From JAGVXD01 sp964554415 (GTDB taxonomy: Archaea; Nanobdellota; Nanobdellia; Pacearchaeales; GW2011-AR1): a stretch of 18,115 nucleotides of DNA. Below, in pieces: positions 12,057 to 18,115 of this stretch. Within the stretch, counting starts at the first letter, position 1; each line of letters opens with the position of its first letter. Below the pieces are notes generated by a model. That model made no database searches and was not told the origin of the DNA. It saw only the letters and a program-made list of their open reading frames with translations. The position numbers and the translations under genes are program-made. The DNA lies in the NCBI GenBank assembly GCA_964554415.1, contig CAZKON010000016.1, positions 1 to 18,115 of the forward strand, in the 5' to 3' direction.

Positions 12057-14224
12057 GCTTTCACTCCTTCTCCACAGTGCGGACAAAACCTAAACTCCCC
12101 AGCAAGCTCAAACTTGCACGCCGCGCACTGTTTCCCTGCGTTGCCAGCTCCCAAAGAAATAAAAGTGCTCCGCTCTACAAGTTCGCTCGGAATCTCTTTA
12201 ATAAAACTCGACTCATTTCCCACTTCACTAATAAGAAACACTTCCTCGCGCGCCCGCGTCAGAGCAACATACATCAGTCTCCTTTCTTCTTCCATCAAAA
12301 CTCTAACGTTACGCGGCTTGATAAGCTGTAAGATTCTGTCAGATTCCCATACCTGTGGAAACCCATACACTCCACCTGTAAGCCCGACAATAAAAACAAT
12401 CTTTGCTTCCAGCCCTTTCGCCGCATGAATCGTCCTCAAAGTAACAGGCCCGCGTAAGTGCTCCCGATAAGGCTCAATCGCCCTGCTCTTCCGATATAAT
12501 ACAAGAATATCTTCTCTTCGATACCCTTTTTTCAAAAGCTCAAGAACTGCGTTAACCACATTAGCAACTCCGTCTTCTGCCTCCTTCTGCGCAAGATACA
12601 GATAAATCTTCTTCCCTTCCTGCTTTAGTGCGCGAATCTCCTTGTCAATTTTATGCATATTTTTTTTGATGACTTCATTCGATGCTCGCACAATAGTATC
12701 ATTGCTCCGGTAATTCACACTCAGTTTGATAATTCTTGCATCCTGAAAATGCTGTGTGAAATTGACGATGTAATCCACTTCCGCGCCGCGCCAGCCGTAA
12801 ATGCTCTGCCAGTCATCACCAACGCAAAAAAGGTTTGTCTCATCATGCAAGAGCTGATGCAACAGCCTGATTTGAAGCGTATTCACGTCCTGAAATTCAT
12901 CAACAAGTATATGCTGATATTTCTCCCGAAACATATCCCGAGTTTCTTCGCTCCTCTCCAAAAGCTGAAGCGCTAAAATGAGTAAATCATTAAAATCCAG
13001 ATATGATTTCCTCGTGCAATATTCCATATATGCATCAAGCAACGGCTTCGCCAACTCATAAAAAACCTTGACTCTGTCAAACTGCTCATTGCTCGCTTTC
13101 CGATATACTTCCTCAAAGGATACTCCCTCTACTTTTATTTTATCCATCATAGTGATGAGCATAGATACAAATTCATCAAGCTGTTTGAAGTACATCTTGA
13201 ACTCTGACTCAACGCTGAGTGCAACATCGCACCTGATGCTCTCTGTGATGCGCGGTAAAATGCTGCGTGCAAGTGCATCATAAAACTCTCCGATATCCCG
13301 TGTCATCGGCTCATACGTCTTGATAAAAAGCTTGCGTGCAATATGAAACTGCTCTTCCTTATCTTTCATACCTTGGCTAAGATTGCTTACATGCTCTAAA
13401 TACAAATCAGCTTGCGGAAGGTAAAAATCAGGCTGGAACGGAAAATCCTGCAGCACAACCGTTGGCTCATACGCATATTCAATCTGGTGAAGATAGAGCC
13501 AGTCTGCAATATAGCGCTCAGATTTTGAGCGTACCTGTTCACCCCGCAGCGTCGTGTAAGGCTTTTCATAGAGCGTCTGACCTTCTCTTGCTGTCTTTCT
13601 TCGCGGTTCATCCACATAGTAATCAAGAATGTACCGCTTTAGTTTCAGCAGATACTCAGCGTTTTCGCATTGTTGTTTAATGAGCTTCTGAAAGATTTCT
13701 TTCTGTGTTTCAGGAGCGCGTAACTCACTATCAACATCCTCCTCTGGTGAGGAATCAGACAGAAGCTTGAAACGATTATCAAATGCAGGCGAACCAAACT
13801 TCCGCAGTAAGCCATAGCAAAAGCTATGAAATGTCTGCACCGCCATGGCAGAAAGCCAGGGGTATTTTCTGATGTATTTCCTGCGTTCGGTTTCTTTTAT
13901 TCTGTCGCTCAGCGTTTTATCGTGAACAATAGCTGCATAAGTACCTTCGTTGTCCGTGCTTAAAATAATTCGGTCAATCATCTCCTGCCCGGCGTTTCGA
14001 GTAAAAGTTACCGCAAGAATACTCGCAGGCTCAACTTTTTTTTCAGAAATAAGATAAAGTATTCTCTGAATAAGCGTCTTTGTTTTACCCGAACCTGCCC
14101 CTGCCAGAACAAGCAGTCGTTTGTGCTCGCTCACCACTGCTTCCCGCTGCTCCGCATTCAATCCCAAAAGGAGCGGATGCTCATTCGTTTCCGATAAGAT
14201 ACTCTTATTTTCTGTTTCAAGCAT
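12053..14224 (-). CDS. UvrD-like superfamily 1 DNA helicase with nuclease-like insertion and zinc ribbon
   Basis: This 723-residue SF1A helicase probably translocates 3'-5' on DNA in repair. Motifs in order are LNAEQREAV 22-30 (Q motif), AGAGSGKT 41-48 (Walker A), TFHSF 131-135 (Ib), DFNDLL 410-415, LVDEFQD 440-446 (Walker B), VGDDWQSIYGWRG 468-480, NYRSND 504-509, TIHAAKGLEAK 598-608, and RRLMYVALTRAR 648-659. Between Ib and Walker B, residues 229-280 (RSKSERYIADWL...QPDFYLP...LYLEH) look like a PD-(D/E)XK nuclease fold, as in some helicase IV-like proteins. Here the last motif is ExH rather than ExK. The C-terminus is a zinc ribbon (CAAC 700-703, CPHC 714-717). It overlaps the methyltransferase start. 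Confidence 0.92.
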   Translation of the reverse strand: MLETENKSILSETNEHPLLLGLNAEQREAVVSEHKRLLVLAGAGSGKTKTLIQRILYLISEKKVEPASILAVTFTRNAGQEMIDRIILSTDNEGTYAAIVHDKTLSDRIKETERRKYIRKYPWLSAMAVQTFHSFCYGLLRKFGSPAFDNRFKLLSDSSPEEDVDSELRAPETQKEIFQKLIKQQCENAEYLLKLKRYILDYYVDEPRRKTAREGQTLYEKPYTTLRGEQVRSKSERYIADWLYLHQIEYAYEPTVVLQDFPFQPDFYLPQADLYLEHVSNLSQGMKDKEEQFHIARKLFIKTYEPMTRDIGEFYDALARSILPRITESIRCDVALSVESEFKMYFKQLDEFVSMLITMMDKIKVEGVSFEEVYRKASNEQFDRVKVFYELAKPLLDAYMEYCTRKSYLDFNDLLILALQLLERSEETRDMFREKYQHILVDEFQDVNTLQIRLLHQLLHDETNLFCVGDDWQSIYGWRGAEVDYIVNFTQHFQDARIIKLSVNYRSNDTIVRASNEVIKKNMHKIDKEIRALKQEGKKIYLYLAQKEAEDGVANVVNAVLELLKKGYRREDILVLYRKSRAIEPYREHLRGPVTLRTIHAAKGLEAKIVFIVGLTGGVYGFPQVWESDRILQLIKPRNVRVLMEEERRLMYVALTRAREEVFLISEVGNESSFIKEIPSELVERSTFISLGAGNAGKQCAACKFELAGEFRFCPHCGEGVKA

Positions 14225-14245
14225 AAGAGTTCTATGGAGATTTGG

Positions 14246-14253
14246 TATTTATA
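14246..14253 (-). promoter_or_regulatory. TATA box of the helicase-methyltransferase operon
   Basis: TATAAATA on the minus strand is centred 25.5 nt upstream of the helicase ATG (14224). It is the most canonical archaeal TATA in the window and predicts a leaderless transcript. Confidence 0.7.
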
Positions 14254-14294
14254 CTCTCCTTCATCTCCACTATCCTAAGTTCAATGTAGTGAAA

Positions 14295-14355
14295 GAATTA
14301 AGTTTGCTTAACCACGAACTAAAGTAGGAGGATTGCGCAAACGTAATTCTTGATG
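14295..14355 (+). repeat. Palindromic element, copy D (second hairpin unit only)
   Basis: These 61 bp align without net length change to the 61 bp at 16783-16843 read on the minus strand, including GAATTA.GTTTGCTTA at one end and TTGCGCAAA plus GTAA.TCTTGA at the other. The arms GAATTAAGTTTGC and GCAAACGTAATTC pair with one mismatch. Its right end stops 2 nt before a stop codon of an open frame leading into the ATPase gene. Confidence 0.75.
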
Positions 14356-14357
14356 TT

Positions 14358-14454
14358 TCATTTTCCAGTATCTATTCGTAACACAGGCGTCTCTTTCTTC
14401 ACCAACTTCTTCGCCTCTGCTTCAGTCAGTTTGTAAGGCGAGTGCAGCAATGGC
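14358..14454 (-). other. Protein-like reading frame beyond the ATPase stop
   Basis: After the ATPase TAG at 14455-14457, another frame runs on to a TGA at 14358-14360. Its tail, PYKLTEAEAKKLVKKETPVL, is lysine- and glutamate-rich and looks like ordinary coding sequence. It may be the original C-terminus of the ATPase moved out of frame by an indel, or chance. Confidence 0.3.
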
Positions 14455-16728
14455 CTAAAATCGTTCAGCCATGCTCTGTAACCATTGGCTCCATAAAGGC
14501 AAAACATGCTCTTGCAGAGGCAATTCACGTGTTTTCCGAACTTCATCACTTATTCGATGAAAAGCAGTATTTGCCAACGCGACAAACTTTGCCTCCAACA
14601 ATGCAGGTTTTTGCAAGCGAAGAGAAGTGTCAACAAGTGCTTGATGAATTAATCCTCTAAGGATAATATTATCATAAACAGCATCCCAGTTTCCCGCCCA
14701 CCCCTTGACATTACCCGCAATACTCTTAATAATCTCAGAAGAGCCATTAATAAGCTCAGGTGTAGGCTCAAGCTCATCTTTTTCCACATTATAAAGCAAC
14801 AGGTCCACAAATCCTCCTTCTTCCATAGGATCGCGAGTCCAGTGTTTTCTGACTTCCGTAACGCGCATCACTCGCCTGACAGCATGCAACCCATCAGGTG
14901 TTTTTACCGGATTAACAATAACTACAATGTCAGTAGCCTTAAAGCTCGTAGGTGGAACTCCAAGATCATTTACCACACGGTCAAATACTCCGTAAGGGGA
15001 ATCTCCGTGTATAGTGCCTGCAACAACATTAGCTAAAGCCCCGACACGCATTGCTTCATATAATGCTTTAGCTTCAGTACTGCGAATCTCCCCAACAATA
15101 AGCGCACTGTCTCCCAAGCGCAAACTTGTTCTAATTCCCTCAGAAGCTTCAACTTCAGTAGTTCCGGAAGTTAATGCGCTTCGGACTTTCATCCGCAGGA
15201 TATCATATCCTAAAACACGTAGTGCATCAACAGGCAACTCAAGTGTATCTTCAACAGTTATAATCCTGTGATTTGGAAGGATATTAAGAAGTAGACTGCC
15301 CAATAGGCTGGTTTTTCCCGAGCTTCGTGTGCCTGCAATAATAATCGCTCTTCCAGTATCTACAAAAAAGCTCAACAAGCCTGCAGCAAATGAATTTAGC
15401 ATTTTTCTCTGTACAAAAAGCGGCAGGGTCCAGGGCTGATCTCGATGCCTTCGTAAAGCATATGCAAGACCTGCGGGAGATAAAGGCTCTTTGATAGCAG
15501 CAACTCTGGCGCGTATTGTACCAAACACTAGGTCAGTATCTAAAACAGGATTAGCTTCATCTAATGGCCTTCCTGATTGCAAACGCAGTTTCGCAGCCCA
15601 GGATTCAGCGTCTTCATAACTGGGGATAATGTTTGTCACACATTCATCATATTTTTCGTGGCGAACGAAGACAGGATTCTGTGCAACAGGCGCGTTGAGT
15701 ACAATATCTTGCAACTTGTTATCTAGAAGCAATATCTCCAAAAGTCCATAGCCTATTGTATATCGTACCAATATGCGCGCAAGACTTTGCAGTTCTCTAT
15801 AATTAAGCGATATGTTCTTACTTTGAGCCAAATCACGAAGCAAGTCTCTTGCGATATTAAAAAAAACATGTCGTGTCTTCTCAGGATCAGTAAATTCTTC
15901 AGCCTTTGGCCTGTGTTCCAGAAGAACAGTGCGCGAAAGTTGCAATAATATATGATGTTCTTCTGATAGGGCATATTCAGGTGGGGAAACATGATAAAGG
16001 TATTTAGAATCATCTTGACGCCGAAGTATCATAATCATAGCCCGTTCATGTTCGCTCTCAACTTCATACTGGTCAATAAGTTGTGCATCTTCCGGAACTT
16101 GTGCAACAAGCCTGGTAAAAGTAAAGTTTGGCATTGTATCAGCTCTGAAAATACTGCGGTATATTGTTCGGCCAAATGCAGATTCCATCGTTCCAGTCTC
16201 GTGCTCAACAAATTTGATAAGTCTGGTCTGGCTCAAAAGTTCAGTAAATCGTTCCAAAAGTCTAACGTAATTCGCTCTGGTTCCAGAGAGAACATTTCCT
16301 GATGAAACCTGCGTGCGAAGTCCGGCGATTCGTCTTTGAAGCTCACTAAAGCAGAGTAATGGATCCTGCCGTAATAAAAGTAAAAGATATGTAAGGTCGC
16401 GATGTACCTCGCTGGGCTCGCCATATAAACTTAATCTGGGCAGAGAAAGCAAAGCCTCATGTTTTGTTAAGAATGAATATACTCCTGCAATTTCGCTAAG
16501 CATCAATACCTGATCTGTTCCATACAAATAATTTCTTTGCTGTACAAAAATTATTTGGGCAATCCCGGGATTCTCTACAAGCAAATCAATGGTTCTGGCC
16601 ATATCACTGGGATTATCTGCTATAGAAGGGACAAATGAAGCACTCAAATAATTGATATATAAGGAAGTCTCTCCCTGTTTCCGTTCGATTTCAGTTGCAT
16701 ACAGCTTACTTCCCTCTTTAAATATCAT
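14455..16728 (-). CDS. GspE/FlaI/VirB11-type secretion or pilus assembly ATPase
   Basis: A hexameric motor ATPase for a type IV pilus, archaellum-like or secretion machine, acting at the inner face of the membrane. In numbering from the longest start (TTG 16788), motifs are AGTRSSGKTS 485-494 (Walker A), VEDTLELP 512-519 (Asp box), LIVGEIR 563-569 (Walker B) and GTIHGDS 591-597 (His box). The first 300 residues are an unusual helical region with SLYINYLSA..PSI.DNP and IIFVQQRNYLYG. I choose ATG 16728 because TATTTAAT is centred 26.5 nt upstream. Starts at 16752 (ATG) or 16788 (TTG, inside repeat copy C) are possible. No membrane partner gene is in the window. Two coiled-coil genes diverge from it. 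Confidence 0.9.
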   Translation of the reverse strand: MIFKEGSKLYATEIERKQGETSLYINYLSASFVPSIADNPSDMARTIDLLVENPGIAQIIFVQQRNYLYGTDQVLMLSEIAGVYSFLTKHEALLSLPRLSLYGEPSEVHRDLTYLLLLLRQDPLLCFSELQRRIAGLRTQVSSGNVLSGTRANYVRLLERFTELLSQTRLIKFVEHETGTMESAFGRTIYRSIFRADTMPNFTFTRLVAQVPEDAQLIDQYEVESEHERAMIMILRRQDDSKYLYHVSPPEYALSEEHHILLQLSRTVLLEHRPKAEEFTDPEKTRHVFFNIARDLLRDLAQSKNISLNYRELQSLARILVRYTIGYGLLEILLLDNKLQDIVLNAPVAQNPVFVRHEKYDECVTNIIPSYEDAESWAAKLRLQSGRPLDEANPVLDTDLVFGTIRARVAAIKEPLSPAGLAYALRRHRDQPWTLPLFVQRKMLNSFAAGLLSFFVDTGRAIIIAGTRSSGKTSLLGSLLLNILPNHRIITVEDTLELPVDALRVLGYDILRMKVRSALTSGTTEVEASEGIRTSLRLGDSALIVGEIRSTEAKALYEAMRVGALANVVAGTIHGDSPYGVFDRVVNDLGVPPTSFKATDIVVIVNPVKTPDGLHAVRRVMRVTEVRKHWTRDPMEEGGFVDLLLYNVEKDELEPTPELINGSSEIIKSIAGNVKGWAGNWDAVYDNIILRGLIHQALVDTSLRLQKPALLEAKFVALANTAFHRISDEVRKTRELPLQEHVLPLWSQWLQSMAERF

Positions 16729-16782
16729 TCTGCCTCTAAAAGCAAGAGGCATTAAATAGATTTCGTTGATTGCCTGTTGATA

Positions 16783-16888
16783 CGTCAAGATTTACATTTG
16801 CGCAAACTCGTTATCTTTAGTGGTGAGTAAGCAAACGTAATTCGTGACATGCTCAAGAACCACGACACGCCATACACTTCAGTGTATG
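16783..16888 (-). repeat. Composite palindromic element, copy C
   Basis: Read on the minus strand: hairpin CATACACT/AGTGTATG (16871-16888), the conserved GGCGTGTCGTGGTTCTTGAG core, then a second unit (16783-16843) whose arms TCACGAATTACGTTTGC and GCAAATGTAAATCTTGA pair imperfectly. The left outer arm seen in copy A is missing and is replaced by another small hairpin, TGGGTT/AACCCA (16887-16900). The final TTGACG overlaps the possible TTG start of the ATPase. Confidence 0.8.
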
Positions 16889-16947
16889 GGTTTTAACCCA
16901 GAGTTTTTCAGAAATCGTAAAAACAGCCCGGTGAAGGCACACAAACC

Positions 16948-16955
16948 ATTTTAAA
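16948..16955 (+). promoter_or_regulatory. TATA box of the coiled-coil gene pair
   Basis: ATTTTAAA is centred 25.5 nt before the ATG at 16977. Confidence 0.55.
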
Positions 16956-16976
16956 CTCTGACTCCCTTAAGAAACA

Positions 16977-17303
16977 ATGGAAGAGGAATATGCAGCGCAA
17001 GATTTATTTCAGGATATAAATACCCGTGTTCGTGATTTAGAAGAACGTCAGCATCTGCTCAAAGATCGCCTCCTATTGGTTGGAAAAAGCCTTATAGATG
17101 AGCGCGAGCGTTTCTCATCTGAGCTCCTAACTCTCAAAAAAAATGTGCTTCTCCTTACAGAAGAAAACACGCGCTGGAAAGAGTTGTTACAACGCGTTGC
17201 AGAACAAATTAACGCATCGGCGCGTAAAGAAGAACTGTCAATATTACAAAGACAATTTGACTTATTCAGAAAAAATGAGGAAATGAAAAATGGGGATTAT
17301 TGA
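16977..17303 (+). CDS. Small coiled-coil protein, possibly pilus-associated
   Basis: No family is recognised. The 108 residues are almost entirely one charged heptad-rich helix (from DINTRVRDLEERQHLLKDRL through ELLTLKKNVLLLTEENTRWKELLQRVAEQI to QRQFDLFRKNEEM), so a coiled coil is very likely. There is no signal peptide or membrane segment. It is transcribed divergently from the ATPase, has a leaderless-type TATA box, and overlaps the next gene by 14 nt. By position and shape it could be a cytoplasmic accessory of the ATPase complex, comparable in role to archaellum FlaC/D/E-type proteins, but homology is not shown. Confidence 0.75.
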   Translation: MEEEYAAQDLFQDINTRVRDLEERQHLLKDRLLLVGKSLIDERERFSSELLTLKKNVLLLTEENTRWKELLQRVAEQINASARKEELSILQRQFDLFRKNEEMKNGDY

Positions 17304-18030
17304 TGATATTAGACGTATGCAAAATGAAGCTCGTACAGAGCAGGAAATAATGATACAGCTCCAAAATCAGGGTCACGGACAAAAAGAGATATATGAAGCC
17401 CTGGCACAGGCAAAAATTAAAAACGCAGTGGCAGGCGCAGAATCTGGAACAGGTGAGGAGAATCATGATTCGCCAAACGGGAACCCTATGGAACCTTCAA
17501 TGTTGAATAATGTTGCTTCAGAAGAACCACAGAGTCCGGAACTGGAAATGCAGGAAATAATTCCACAACCTTACCCTGCGCAGCAATACACTCAACCATA
17601 TACTGCCCCTGCTCAAGCAGAAAGTTATGCAAATCAGGCATACTACTCAGCTCCGAGTGCAGATGCAATTACAGAGATTGCCGAACAAATCGTAGCTGAA
17701 AGAATTGGGAAAATCAATCAGGAGATGGCGCGCAGCACAGAAAACAGGCAGATTATCGAAACAAAGTTAGAATATATTGATGAACGCCTAAAAAAAATTG
17801 AGAAGATTATTGATCGCCTCCAGCTCTCTATCCTGCAAAAAGTAGGAGAGTATATGACTAACGTAGAAGACCTCAAAACCGAAGTAGTCGAAACGCAAAA
17901 ATCATTTAAGACACTGCTAGCATCCCATTCTCCAAAAATGCAGAAAACAGAAGAGCGCATCCCCATGGCATCGAGCAAACAACGAATTAGCGCAACGACT
18001 CCGCAGCAAGAGAGGAACGAAAGTGTATAA
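17290..18030 (+). CDS. Coiled-coil protein with N-terminal HTH-like module and Pro/Gln/Tyr-rich linker
   Basis: This 246-residue protein has three parts. Residues 1-47 (DDIRRMQNEARTEQEIMIQL..QGHGQKEIYEALAQAKIK) form a helical HTH- or UBA-like module. Residues about 60-125 are a low-complexity linker with YPAQQYTQPYTAPAQ and YANQAYYSAPS. Residues 127-212 are a coiled coil with ERLKKIEKIIDRLQLSIL and KVGEYMTNVEDLKTEVVETQKSF. The tail is disordered. TGAGG lies 9 nt before the ATG (17290), a reasonable ribosome binding site inside the upstream gene, which overlaps by 14 nt. It is probably a scaffold or adaptor of the adjacent ATPase system. That function is inferred only from neighbourhood and shape. 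Confidence 0.78.
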   Translation: MGIIDDIRRMQNEARTEQEIMIQLQNQGHGQKEIYEALAQAKIKNAVAGAESGTGEENHDSPNGNPMEPSMLNNVASEEPQSPELEMQEIIPQPYPAQQYTQPYTAPAQAESYANQAYYSAPSADAITEIAEQIVAERIGKINQEMARSTENRQIIETKLEYIDERLKKIEKIIDRLQLSILQKVGEYMTNVEDLKTEVVETQKSFKTLLASHSPKMQKTEERIPMASSKQRISATTPQQERNESV

Positions 18031-18039
18031 TGGATTAAG

Positions 18040-18062
18040 GTCGTATATACATGATATACGAC
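18040..18062. terminator. Hairpin just after the last gene
   Basis: GTCGTATAT (18040-18048) and ATATACGAC (18054-18062) form a perfect 9-bp stem with loop ACATG, starting 10 nt after the stop codon. It could help end or stabilise the transcript. No T-tract follows, so a classical terminator is not shown. No gene is seen in the remaining bases. Confidence 0.45.
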
Positions 18063-18115
18063 GAGTTAATTCGCTTCGCTCATAGCTCCATCTGGTTCAA
18101 CTGATCCATGCGCTT

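Noticed and set aside
11871..12428. 185-residue plus-strand open frame
   Set aside because: It lies antisense to the helicase and methyltransferase, which have clear family motifs. Its composition (Ser, Pro, Leu rich) is that of a shadow frame.
18085..18115. tRNA T-arm-like GGTTCAA near the right edge
   Set aside because: No acceptor, D or anticodon stems can be drawn around it, and the window ends there.

Overview
The window is archaeal. The translation genes are archaeal/eukaryotic-type (eS1, eL42, uS15, eS27, aIF2-alpha, Nop10), the DHH nuclease is of the archaeal RecJ type, and most genes have a TATA octamer centred about 25.5 nt upstream of the start codon and little or no leader. The small AT-rich genes, dense toxin-antitoxin pairs and a GspE/FlaI-type ATPase with a long N-terminal region fit a DPANN-type draft genome, perhaps Woesearchaeota or Pacearchaeota. 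That placement is inference. Two N runs (1310-1409 and 3970-3979) show this is a gapped assembly.

Layout. 1-403 is non-coding and holds nested hairpins. 404-1308 (minus) encodes eS1 and eL42, behind a scaffold gap and a 56-bp tandem repeat. 1701-4741 (plus) is a translation and RNA-processing run: uS15, RecJ-like nuclease, eS27, aIF2-alpha, a Nop10-like protein and an unknown. 4817-6401 is a toxin-antitoxin island: vapBC, a lone RHH protein and a DUF433/DUF5615 pair. It is bounded and divided by short copies of the 3' end of the trmB-like gene that follows. 6394-8594 is a TrmB-family regulator divergent from a B12-binding radical SAM protein, with an inverted repeat between two mirror-image promoters.

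8598-9854 (minus) is a PHP phosphoesterase. 9945-11306 (plus) is an unrecognised protein with about seven helix-turn-helix-like units. 11433-14224 (minus) is a UvrD-like helicase with an internal nuclease-like insertion, coupled to a methyltransferase gene interrupted by one nonsense codon. 14455-16728 (minus) is the secretion/pilus-type ATPase. Divergent from it, 16977-18030 (plus) holds two overlapping coiled-coil genes that probably belong to the same surface system.

The most interesting non-genic signal is a dispersed family of composite palindromes (236-350, 11354-11413, 14295-14355, 16783-16888). Their hairpins keep pairing while the sequence changes, and two inverted copies bracket the ATPase gene. 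They look like a non-autonomous mobile element or a structured RNA. No transposase is present in the window.
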